DNA of 64,000 nt. It comes from Gliomastix tumulicola (lineage: Eukaryota > Ascomycota > Sordariomycetes > Hypocreales > Bionectriaceae). The notes below the pieces were generated by a model that worked only from the letters and a program-made list of their open reading frames with translations, ran no database searches and was not told the origin of the DNA. The position numbers were made by a program, and so were the translations under genes. Below, one piece after another: positions 35,050 to 45,778 of the stretch (position 1 is its first letter; the number at the start of each line of letters is the position of its first letter). The DNA lies in NCBI GenBank assembly GCA_001599755.1, contig BCHX01000002.1, positions 4,694,330 to 4,758,329 of the forward strand, in the 5' to 3' direction.

Positions 35050-35260
35050 CAGGTCTGGGGAGTCCAAAGCGGAGTTTTTGAAGGCCATCAGTCTTCTATT
35101 TACCTTCCCCAGCTGGAGCAACATGATAGACATCGAGCAACTGGCCCGGCGGATGGCTCGCTGCATCTCAGACGAAGTTGGCGAAGGATGGCAGCACTTC
35201 GCGTCTTTCGAAGAAGTCAGCTAAGGACTGCATCTCCGACATGTTCCGAACGGAACTGCA
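34582..35260 (+). pseudogene. Decayed AAA ATPase (CbxX/CfxQ, SpoVK-like) fragment
   Basis: From 34582 the sequence reads like the start of a fungal CbxX/CfxQ AAA module: KFENLIRLDQIKISLDILRR, then NRIFAVPPGTGTTTVARLY, where NRxFxGPPGTGKTTVARLY is expected. The Walker A lysine is replaced by Thr (codon 34735) and a TAA stop follows at 34777. Further fragments appear in other frames: LKGPSGF, LIGQSGGIDDLVRQKP, ESMFPDEIIFDNLSSHECSSLL followed by TGA. After a C9T23 tract comes FLKAISLLFTFPSW, then IDIEQLARRMARCI, matching the family's C-terminal WxNARDVETLAxxI region. The module is collinear but broken by stops, frame changes and loss of the Walker B segment. It is read as a relic of a multi-AAA protein. 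The antisense open frame 35168-35674 is not called. Confidence 0.7.
35018..35049 (+). repeat. C9T23 homopolymer tract within the pseudogene
   Basis: Nine C followed by 23 T, then CAG. It resembles an over-expanded polypyrimidine tract before a 3' splice site; an assembly length error is also possible. Confidence 0.8.
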
Positions 35261-36074
35261 GAGAGCTGGACATGCCAACGCCAAATCCAGTAGCAGCGCC
35301 ACTGCTAACCAAGCAGCTGGAGATAAGCGAGCCGGGCCCCGGAAGCCACAAGGTGAAATACGCCAAGGGGTTTGAAGGTGGCTGTAGCTGGGAAAACTGC
35401 GGGCTGGGATAAAGAGTGCAAGTGCACTTATAGCAGAGACATACGTATTCATCCTCCTCGGGTGCGATAATGTAGTTCCTCTGTACAAGCCAACATCTGA
35501 ACAGGATGCTGGGCTCGGGGCGACTTGCACGGACACTGAAGTTCGCTGCAGGCGAGAGAGGTGGGCAAAGATGACGGAGGCGGCCCGTAACCAAATGTAG
35601 GAGCGAAGAGCACGGCCGGTGCTCAGCTTCTCACACGCCTTAAAATACCCAAAGTCACCTAAAATGCGACCCATCGGGCTCAGCTTGCTGATGCCACGTC
35701 ATACAACCAGATTTTGGTGCCAATGATAGCTCGTCCTCGCCCTCCTTGCCAGAATCTGGACCCACGAGGAAGACGCTGGCGAAGGCTTTGATAGGTTGTC
35801 CTAGTAAGGCGACCTTGATTTTGGCGCTCTACTGTGCCGCGGTGTGCATGAAACGAGGCGGACATGGAGCCAGGGAAGGCAATGTGCATTTTCTTAGTCT
35901 CTGCTTAAAGCCACCTGCCCTCCCACATCTCCTGGACCTGTGTAGCTGTCCGTGTTCTGAGCCCTTAATACATCCCATCACTCTTGAGTACTAGGCCGCA
36001 CTCTTTATAACTCACACCTTTCGTTGCTTCTTTCGCTAGACCGTTGTTAGCTGTGTGGCCTGCAATCCTCAATC
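35261..36074. other. Spacer before the Clr5-ankyrin gene
   Basis: No gene supported; short frames on both strands lack features. CTTTATAA near 36002-36009 is a possible TATA element about 70 bases before the next ATG. Confidence 0.4.
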
Positions 36075-39000
36075 ATGGCTGATGACCAAGATATCTGGGT
36101 GCAGTTCAAACCCATCTTCACACAGCTCTATGTGGTCGAAAAGAAGACATTGAGAGAGGTGAAGGCCGCAATGGAGACCCATCATGGCTTTCCAGAGACA
36201 CCGTAGGTTCAGTCATTATCCGAATAGGATTTTGATGTGGTAGTACTGACCCTTCGACCTTCAGACTCTCGACGTATGAGGCCAAACTGCGAGACAAATT
36301 ACACCTTCGGAAGAACCTCAAGGCCGGCGAATGGTCAACGATATATAATTTTGTCAGCGCAAGACGGCTTACCGAATTCGACTGCTACTTCCATGGAGTT
36401 CTTATTCCGCCAACGAAGGTCAGCAAAGAGCTCAGACGATACAGATCCAGGACAGTCGCGCAGCCATGTAAGCGTTATGATTCGACTCCTCGTTGTTATG
36501 GTATACTCATACTCGTCTGAATATAGTGAATCTCTCTATCACTTTGCCTCCTGGTATTGAGGTCAGAGAACGGCACGCTCCGGTTCCTCTTCCCAGTCCC
36601 AACCTTCTCATTAGAGAACCTTCTACGGAGCTAGAAGTCGATATGCCGGACGTTGTCGACGAGAATGTCACACTTGTGCCTTATTCCTCACCGAGGCATT
36701 CCCCGGCATCCCAGCGCAGTGATTCGCCGGCGGACTTTGGGCAGTACTCTCCCGTGAACGACCTGAATACGTGGGGGGCTAGCCCGCTTCGCGGAAGGCA
36801 GTCTACTCTGTCCCGCAATGCTACACTCACGGACCATTTCATGGATGAGTTCATTGAATTCCCCCCATCGATGTCTTGTGAGGATTCTTGTCTCTCCGTG
36901 TCATAACTCGGGCTAATATTTTTATCAGCGACTCCTGGGTTCACGGCTGCAGGGGACCTAGTCGTTCACTCAACAGACCGTCAGGCCATGATCGGCCCTC
37001 CTAACTCCATGATACAAAGACCCAGCCATGATACGATGAGGAGGTCTAGTCGAGATCGGCATCTTTACGCCAAATTCCACTTACAAAACCTTCCATGGAT
37101 TCGCTATAGGCTGAGCCTTCAATGTAAGTCTTCCACTCTGCGCGCTGGTTTACACATGTCTGGGACGTTCAAAATCTGACGCTCTTTATTTTCAAAGCCA
37201 TGCTGGGTCGTCCAGGCCAACCCGCCGCCGTCAATACGCGGGACGTTGATGGGTGGTCATTTGCGCTCATGCCTGCTGATGGCTTCTTCGAGCATTCGCA
37301 TCCCGGCCTGCCTGTTCGGATTTCGAACACTTCTTTCCCCGGGACATCCGAGGTATTCGGGTCGATGTCATCATATGGAGTCCTATCTACACATTTTGAC
37401 CCGCTAAAAGTCCTGGTTGGGATTGTTTACTTGTTCTCAAACAGCCTCCAAGGGGAGCTTAACAGCGAGTTTGTCACCCAACTATTCAACAATCTAGCGC
37501 GCATGCCGACGGAGCTTGTGTTCAGCATCTTTAATAGCAATGAGCTGTCGATTCGAGCTGTTTGGGAGCAGCTCTTCGATATTGCCTCGAGGCATAAAGC
37601 TAGGACCGGACTGCAACTCCTAATCACTATTGGCCTTCGACTCCAGAGAGTCTGGATCGACGATAGAAAGGACAATGTTCTCTTTGCGGCTGCATCGATT
37701 GGCGATGCTTCTCTTGTGAAAAGGTTGCTGGACAGATGGCATTCTTGGGATCCATTCTCTCGAAACGATCCAACGTGCTTCGGTGCGGCCGCAAGCTCAG
37801 GTGCCGTTGATTGCGCCAAGCTCCTCCTTGAAAAGTGCAATCCCAGCACGAAGGCCCGAACGAGCAGTCACCTTTTCAGGGACACGTACCTGTCGGTTTT
37901 TATGCTCTTCTTAGGCGATTTCGCCACGGAGTTTGTAAAGATGGAACAGACGCCCGAGCTGCGCTCTTGCGAAAGCAAGATTGCATATTCTGAGATCCTA
38001 AGTCTTTTCATTGACGCTGGGGTTGACATCGATTCGCCCTTCCCGTACCGTTCCTTCGGGCTTAAGAACTTCGGCTGGGGCATGACCTGTCTCGATATCT
38101 GTTTCTATCTAGCAGCAGGGCCTGCGTTTGAGAGAATCTCAACTTCCAGCCGCCTGTGGAGGTCGGAGATTACGAGGGCGGGGGTTTGGAATGCCTTGCA
38201 TTTCGGCCCGAATTGCCTTGCCGAGTACCTTGAATCCAGGCCGGCTCCGTCCGGCGTGAGAGCGTCTCAATGTCTCCGAGTCATTCTCATCGAGCAATTG
38301 ACGCTGTCGGGTGAGACCAAAGTGATGCGGCCAGCCGGCCTTTCTCATTCGGGTTTCGCAACGATCAACTCGTTACCCGGCCGCGAAAGATTCGCTAGGG
38401 TGCGAGCTCTTGTCCAGTACGGCGTCTCGATGAGGGCCTGGAACGACTGGGATCCTACCAGCGGCCTTGATATGCTTCTACAGTATGTCGCGTGTGATGC
38501 CCCGGATGGCGACTTCTCATTTTCGCTGGATCAGCTCATAAAAGCAGGGGCCGACATAAGCGGGACCGCCTACGAAATTTGCATTACGGAGACAGGAGTG
38601 TCAGTTTTGAAGACTCTTGTCTCGGTGGATGTCGACTTTAAAGCCAACGGAAGAGAAGCCTTACTCACGGCAGCACTGGAGAACAACATCGAGGCGGTGT
38701 CATTGCTACTACAAGTAGGTGTGGACATCAACAGCGAGGTTCGCACGGAATCTTTCTTGTCGTCCCACCCGGTTACGATTCTCTTGTTTCTTTTGACTGT
38801 GGGTAAGGGAAATGAGTCAGAACCCGGCAAGTTGCAAAGAATGTGGGAGATATTCGTCAAGAAAGGAGCCAAGTTGAGACTCGTTTTGGGACAGGCCACC
38901 TGTTTCCAGCTTCTGCACGGGATCATCCGCATAAAGTCGAAGTTCCAAAGCCGAGCATTCCAGTTTGTGTTGGATTCCGACGACGATATTCAGCGATTGC

Positions 39001-40061
39001 CACCCTCCAAATGGGAGATTCTTCTCGAGTTGGCCGCGATGAGATCAGGAACCAACCATGCCATTATCAAAGCCATCCTTCGACGCTGCGATCCGGTCTC
39101 AAGGCCCGTGCTCGCACACATCATTATGGGCGGCTGCGATATAGATCTCATGGACGAGCTCATCGAGGTAGGCCAAGATGTCAATGAGTACTGTTGTGGT
39201 TATTCGCCACTCCAAGCGGCTTGCGCCCGCTTGGACATCGACATGGTGACCCGACTTCTGGAGCATGGTGCCGACATAGACTCGCCAACAGAAAATGAAC
39301 TTCAGAAGCCACACTTCAGGAGGGTATTGCGAAGGTTTCGTCTTCACGATGGCCGTACTGCAGAGCATGGAATTACAGCGCTTCAATTAGCATGCGGAAC
39401 CAAACCTCGGACGGCGGAAATGAGGAAGCGACAGGAGCGTCTTGTCAAATTACTAGTCAATCACGGCGCTAATGTCAACGCCAGAGCATGTGATCCGCAC
39501 TCTTCAACCGCCTTGCAACTGCTTTGCGAAAAGGATTGCACCGACTCATCGGCATTGCGCCATTTCCATGGTCTCGTTGGATTCCTCATTGAAAACGGAG
39601 CGGATGTTAATATTGCATCGGGTCTCCATCGATACAGCGCGCTCCAGCATTGTGCTAGGCGTGGAGACATTGAGCAAGCGATAGTCCTTATTCAGAATGG
39701 AGCTGACCCGAATACGCACCCGCACTCCGCCTTGCGCCAGTCTTCTCCAATATTGATGTCGACATTGGATTTGGCAGCAAGCAATGGCCGACTAGACATG
39801 GTGCAGTTTCTCCTTAATATTGAGGCTCTCAGTGCGGCCCCAGGCGAGACAGGATACCAGGGTGCGGTAGGCGCTGCTATCAGGAAAAGTCACCATGCTA
39901 TTGCCAAGGTCATCCGCAACCATGTCGAGAAACTCGATCAGGATTTCCGCCAAGATCCTCAAACACGCTCCAGGCATATGGAATTGATCAAGAAACATGC
40001 CGACGAGCTAAATAGGAGAAAAGAAGAGCAGGAACGATTTGTCGATATACAGGGATGGTAA
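36075..40061 (+). CDS. Clr5-domain ankyrin-repeat protein, 1246 residues
   Basis: Exons 36075-36202, 36265-36467, 36527-36877, 36929-37123 and 37198-40061. Residues 5-65 form a Clr5 domain (PF14420-like): a DxWxxFKPIFTQLYxxEKKTLREV segment, METHHGFPETPLSTYEAKLR and KNLKAGEW, spliced across intron 1. A Ser/Pro-rich disordered region follows (residues 110-290). The last 950 residues, mostly one exon, contain diverged then clear ankyrin repeats near the C-terminus: YSPLQAACARLDIDMVTRLL with HGADIDS, HGITALQLACG, LLVNHGANVNARA, LIENGADVNIASG, LIQNGADPN, TLDLAASNGRLDMVQFLL. Clr5 is a fungal domain at the N-terminus of many ankyrin/TPR proteins; the function is unknown. A scaffold or recognition role is inferred. 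The neighbouring AAA pseudogene suggests a variable region. Confidence 0.85.
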
Positions 40062-40211
40062 TAATAAGACGATGTATCTGGATAGTCACGGATAGGTGAT
40101 GTCCAAGGTAGATAATTACGTGGGCCCAAGTGCTGCCGGAAAATTGTTTCTATGCTTGTCAGACTTACTTGATATCGCTCTGAGACTGGTGAGGATGGTA
40201 AGAGTCCTGGC
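40062..40211. other. Convergent spacer
   Basis: 150 bases between two convergent stops; nothing but 3' UTR-like AT-rich sequence. Confidence 0.5.
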
Positions 40212-41686
40212 TCAAAGTGCTCGCGTGTTTGCCGTCGTTGTCTCATCTCCCACGGAGGCTAGTTGATGACCTTTGATGAGAGCATCTAGATTTTCCAACG
40301 CCTGAGTAACCGCCTCCCTCCCGTTGAAGCTGAATATCTTCTCTACTCGCTCCCTCGTGTCTTTCACGAACTTGGCCTGATCGCGCCCAATCTCGGGGAC
40401 TTCCCCCTTGACCAGCTGTCCCTGACGCCTACTACTAGCCACAAGCCATTGTGACCGTTCCCGTCGGACGGCATCGTACGCTTCAAATGCCGCTTTGAGG
40501 ACATCTCGCGTCTTAGTAGTGCCCGACTTGTCTCTGACTATTTCTTGAGCCCGCTCGAGAACACCGGCCAGAACGAGTGCATCTTCGACGCCCATGCTAG
40601 CACCTAGAGATTTCATTAGCAACCTTGCGCCTGCTGTGAAGCATAAAGTAGCATCATACCGTAGCCGTGATGAGGAGTCGAGGAGTGAGCTGCGTCTCCC
40701 GCGAGAACCACCGACCCATAGGCGTATGTCGAAAGAGGATGGTCAAGGCTGTCAAACATGCCCCATCGGCTCTGCTTCTCTGGCAGGATCTTGATCAAGT
40801 CTTGAATGGCTGGCCCAAACTCGGCAAAGGAAGCAACAATATCCTCCAACTTCCCCTCAATCACCTGCTCACTCTCGTCTGGCCAGTCATAGTCCCTCAC
40901 GAAGGCTGCGACGTTCAGGTACTTGAAGTTCGCCACGGGGTATGTCCCAAAATGCGCGCCGTTCCCCGTCCAGAGCAGTACTGTGCGGGCAACGTCCCCC
41001 AGCACAGGATATGCCTTATCCATATCGATCAAACAGCGATATGCGCTTTCGTGGGCATAGTGCGATTTGGCGCTTGGGTCGTCCGGGTCGAGAACGGCCG
41101 CACGAACGCGTGATTTTAGACCATCGCAGCCGATCACTATATAAGTCAGCTGTAGCCGTACCACAGGCATATGACTCGGTTACGTACCGGCATCGACATC
41201 GATCTTTTGACCATCGGAGAAAGTCAACTGCACCTTTCCGTCACTCGTCTCTTGATTCAGGCCTTCCAGACGCTTCCCGAATCGCAATACCCCCGGAGGA
41301 AGAAGCTTGACAAGCTCGCTGAGCAACTCGGCACGGTGACAAAGCCTGATGTCGAGATTTGGGATGACAACCTCCATATCGTACAGTTGATCTTCAGGTC
41401 GTAGCCTGACATCTTCTTGTCCGATCCCGTCCATCCATCGCGGGGGTTTCTCTGAGAGCAACCCAATCCTATCCAACACCTCCACGATGCGGTCATCCAG
41501 TTCCTTCATGCATTCCCTCGCAGGCCGCATGAAACCAAGACCGGCGCCGATCTCACGCAGCTCCGAGGCCTGTTCGTACAGGGTGACGTGTATGCCCTTC
41601 TTGAGGAGGCCCAGGCCGACTTGCACCCCGACGATTCCGCAACCGATGATGGCAACATCAAGGACTGGCGATGATTCGGTGGTCAT
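40212..41686 (-). CDS. FAD-dependent monooxygenase (salicylate-hydroxylase-like)
   Basis: Three exons, 41686-41188, 41136-40660 and 40603-40212, give 455 residues. The Rossmann motif GCGIVG (in DVAIIGCGIVGVQVGLGL) with a later acidic residue (LYEQAS) binds FAD. The VIGCDGLKSRVR motif, rebuilt across intron 1, is the DG motif, and VVLAGDAAHSSTPHHGYGAS across intron 2 is the GD motif with the ribityl-contacting Asp. These are the group A aromatic monooxygenase signatures. No signal peptide, so cytosolic. Such enzymes hydroxylate phenolic acids or act in secondary metabolism; the substrate cannot be named. Intron 2 carries a typical GCTAATG branch site. The upstream region contains a long perfect inverted repeat. 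Confidence 0.9.
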
Positions 41687-43072
41687 GATAGTTGCTTTTG
41701 TGTCCGTGTGCCTTCAGAAATGTTGCTCTTATACCGCGCTGTCAGAGTCACGAGAGGAGGATGACTTGATTTTAAGTTGGTCACTTTGCGAAAAGGAACA
41801 GGTCATGACGAGGAAAGGATTATATATGTAACATCGCGTCTTCGCTCTTTTCCTTACGCCGCCATCTCCGACCCGATATGCGAGGACCGTGCCGATCCTT
41901 GAGATAATCCCGACTCTCCAAGAAATAAAGGGTCATTTTGCGCCGTCTGATGATCCTAACAAGGCAGGGCCCGAACATGAATTTGACGCCCAGTGCGGGA
42001 TGCAATTCTGATTTCGGTCTTTGGGAGGACCCCGACGCCGAAAATCCATGGCCTTCTTCAGCCCTCTCTCCACAAACGGTCGCAAAAATACTTAATTTAA
42101 TATATCGGTCGTACGATCTAGGCCTTTATATCGCTTAAGGTTTTCTCCCACCGCTTGCTCCTTTAATGGAGCATACTAGGTAACGGTCTCTAAGCCAGTA
42201 CTGTGCGGCGACTATCATGTCCAGGTCTTGGTATGGCCGACCTGGACATGGGGTCTTTCACGGACGGCCCTCGAAGATAACAGGTAGTGGCCAAAGAGGG
42301 GAACAAGATGCGGAGGCAAATTAGTACTTCCACCCCCGAATAATCCGACCCGGCGTGAGCACGGAGACGGAAATGGGGGATGAGTGCACCGGAGAGCATC
42401 GGGATTAGTTGCCAGAACGGCCGAGCCCTATGGAAACCGGATGATCGACGTCCGACCGCCGATACGGGATCGACCGGTCTGCCGCCGTTCACTAGTTGTT
42501 GGCCAATGCACTCGATCTAGTCCCAAGGCAAATTGGTTGAAGTTCCATTTTCAACGACATACCTTCACATCTATAATCACTTAAGAGACCATCGTCCTAC
42601 CCATCGCGTGTCATGAACAACATGGAGTGGCTAAGAAAAGACACAAGCTTACACTCAAGTACTCAATTATGCCTCCCATCAAGCATTAAGTTCATGAACT
42701 CATCCAGCTTTATACCCCCTGGACTATTTTTCAGTATTCAATATTGCGGAAATACCATTCATTCGTAGTACGTTGTCATCCTACGTAAGAGTTAATTCCT
42801 ACCTCCGATTTGATGTGAGCGATAAGTTGGAAGTATGAGACTTCGGATTTCATACGCAACTTTACTTCTCGTACCACTGTAAATTCTCGGCCTTTTCTTT
42901 TATCTGCAGTCGCGTTTGCATGTTTCTTAAGCAGGTACGTTGAAACCTCAGGGCCTTCCACTGGAACAGGTGAGAGAATGGAGTAGGCTTGACACAACGG
43001 ACATTTTCATGATAGTTCGACAGTGATTAAAATATGATCATAACTTCGTCCTATCATCTAGCTTCATCAAAC
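41687..43072. other. Intergenic region upstream of the FAD monooxygenase
   Basis: No gene supported. Low-complexity AT-rich stretches near 42090-42130 and 42560-42760 could be 3' UTR/promoter. The inverted repeat at 42216-42250 is listed separately. Confidence 0.5.
42216..42250. promoter_or_regulatory. 12-bp perfect inverted repeat
   Basis: CATGTCCAGGTC (42216-42227) and GACCTGGACATG (42239-42250) are perfect reverse complements with an 11-base loop. It is about 530 bases upstream of the FAD monooxygenase start. It could form a 12-bp stem or bind a dimeric regulator. Arms this long and close are rare by chance in 64 kb. Confidence 0.5.
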
Positions 43073-45778
43073 TCAGACCCGAGCAGTAGAATTGCCACCG
43101 CTACCGCCACCACCAATGACAGTCAAAGACGCAGTGTCCTTGATATCGCGGCTGCTGAAGCCGACACTGAGAGTGAACTCGCCCTCGGGGATCAGCCACT
43201 GCTGCGTACGGATATCCCAGTAGCTGAGGTCGCGGCGCATCAGCTCGAACTGAACCTTGGCCCTCTGGCCGACGCCAAGCTCGACCTTGTCGAAGCCACG
43301 AAGCTGAAGCGGGGGTGTGCCTTCTGGTGTGCTATCAGGGAAGGTCACATATAGCTGGGGCACGGCGGCCCCACGGACGTCGCCCGTGTTGCGTACAGTG
43401 GCCTCGGCGACGTAGATGGTCTCCCACAAGGCAGGGTTGCCGCCAGGCTCAATCTTGCGATCTTCGGGGCGGGAGGTGATCTCCGTATCGGGGTTCTCGG
43501 CCTTGACGTCAAAGCTGGAGAGCTCAAAGGTGGTGTAAGAAAGACCGAAGCCAAACTCATAGCGGACATCAATGTTGTGAGCATCGAAATAGCGGTAGTC
43601 TGTCTCGAGCTTCTCATCAAAGTAGGACTGCCAGTCATCCTTGCCGGTGGTGAGGACATTGGTGGTAATAGGGCCGTTATAATCCGAGGCGTTGTATGCA
43701 ATCGTGTAGGGAAGGTGACCGGATGGATTCACCTTGCCATACAGAATATCAACAATAGAGTTGCCAGACTCTTCACCTGGAAAGTGGGCAGCGACGATGG
43801 CCGTGACATTGGGGTTATCGGCAAAGGGAAGGATATTAACGCCGGCAGAGTGTGTGACCACCACGGTGTTGTTGCAGAAGCCGGCGACAGTGTCGACGAG
43901 TTCGTTGCCCTGCCAGTCCAGGTCAAGGCTGTCACGATCCGTCGCCTCTGCGGCCCAGCCCTTGAGAAAGACGAGGCACACCTCGGGCTCGTTGGGAAGC
44001 GGCTGGGCAGCCCATGTGCCGGCCGTATTCTTGAAGTCGACGACGAGAGTGTTGTTGAGCCAGGACTCCACCAGCGCACCGTCCTCTCGAGCCCTGGCCC
44101 GGATGGCCTCGAGCGGGGAGACCAGGTAGGTGAACAGCGCGGCGCCAGAACCACCACCGATGGCCAGGGTTCCATACTCGAACTTGGCCTGGTTGATGGG
44201 GCCCTCGGTGACCTCGCCGGCGTCATTTCCAAAGATGGCGATTGTCTTTGGAGCCTTGAGGGGCAGGGCGTTCTTCTCATTCTTGAGTAGGATAGTTGAC
44301 TCGGCAGCATGCTTGCGGATAAGCTCGCCGTGGTTATCCCGAACATCCCGGCGAGCAGGACCCGTGAGGTTCCAGTCGCGGAACCACGTGCTAGGCAAGA
44401 AAAAGGTGTTCAGGCGGGCGATGGACGGATCGACAGATGGGAAGTCCTCATCCTGATGCAAGGCGTAGTAAGGGGTCATGATGCGGGTGATCATGTCGTC
44501 GAGGCGTCCCTCATCAATCGTGCCATTGTTGACACCCTGAGTGATGTTGCCGCCAAAGTAGGATATCCAGGATTGGTTGTCTTCTGTGGGAATACGGCCT
44601 GAGATGTGACCAGGCATGTCGAGATCCAGACCCGACTCGATAGACGCGAGACCAGAGTGGGTGCCGTACCAGTCAGACATGACATATCCCTCAAAACCGA
44701 GTTCGGTCTTCAAGAGGCCGTTGAGTGCCTTGGAGTTTTGGCAGGCGTACGAGCCGTTGATGCGCTGGTAGGAGCACATGACACTGGCGACATGCTCGCG
44801 GGCAGCATTGGCGAATGGCCACAGGTAGTGCTCGTCTGTTTGAGTTGGTTGGTAAGATGACCTTGCTTTGGGGGGCTCGAGCTGGGAGTATTCAAAACTT
44901 ACGGACAGTACGGTCGTCAGCGTTGGAAGAAATAGACTCGTAGAGAAGCTCACCGTCACCATCGGTGACAGGGTTACGTAGGATCTCCTGCTCGTTAAGG
45001 ATGAAGTGCTTCGCGGTAGCCTGGACACCGGCGTCTTGAAACCCTTTAACGGATTCAGCCATGGCAATGCCGCTCAGATACGGGTCGGGTGAGAAGCCTT
45101 CCCAGTTGCGACCACTATAGGCGGATCGTCCCATGGGCCCGACAGCAGGCCTTGATGCATGCCGTCAGCTCTCTCTTCACACATGTGAATGCATGCAGGA
45201 CAGAGGAAGGACTCACGCGAGAGCAATGTGTGCGCCCTTGGCCCTGAATTCGTAGCCCATAGCCAGGGCTCTGTGGTACATGCTCTTCTTGTCCCAGGAA
45301 GACGCAATGGTCACGCCCGCGGGAAAGGCACTGACAAAATCCGCCGTGCGGAGAGCGGCAGGTCCATCCTGCAGGCAGAGGCCGGAGAAGTTGAGGCGCG
45401 GAATCGGATAGATGTTGCCGACGCAGGGGCCCGGCTGTCCAGTAACCATAAGGGCCTTCTCTTCGAGCGTCAGCTCAGCGACAAAGGCCGTTGCCTTCAC
45501 AGCAGCTTCTGCCCAGACTCCATCACCAGACTGGCGGGCTACAGGACGGACTGTCAGTCGATAGTTCACATTACGAGTATTTTTTTTTTATTATTATTTT
45601 CAGACTCACGAGAAGGATAGACGGGTTCCGAGTGGCCATACTGGCTGAGGATCACAGTATCCTCAGGCTGAACCCATGTGAAGGCATCTTCAGACCTTCC
45701 AGGAGGGTCGTACACTTGGGCGGAAGCCGAGGCCACAAGCAACAGGCCTGTAAGCGAAACCGACTTCGGAGGAAGCAT
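43073..45778 (-). CDS. GH3 beta-glucosidase, secreted
   Basis: Four exons, 45778-45610, 45538-45217, 45150-44903 and 44835-43073, give 833 residues. A signal peptide (MLPPKSVSLTGLLLVASASA) is present. The (beta/alpha)8 domain shows LCLQDGPAALR, GRNWEGFSPDPYLSG, KHFILNEQE, and the nucleophile Asp301 in GYVMSDWYGTHSG. The alpha/beta sandwich has HFPGEESGNSIVDILYG and VNPSGHLPYTIA, and a C-terminal FnIII-like domain follows FGFGLSYTTFELS. This is the architecture of extracellular fungal beta-glucosidases of the Bgl1/Bgl3 group. It would release glucose from cellobiose or de-branched oligosaccharides. Intron 1 has an A/T homopolymer (45579-45599). It is the only secreted GH3 in the window and lies 18 kb from GH31. 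Confidence 0.92.

Noticed and set aside
35168..35674. 168-codon minus-strand frame
   Set aside because: Antisense to the AAA relic; no features of its own.
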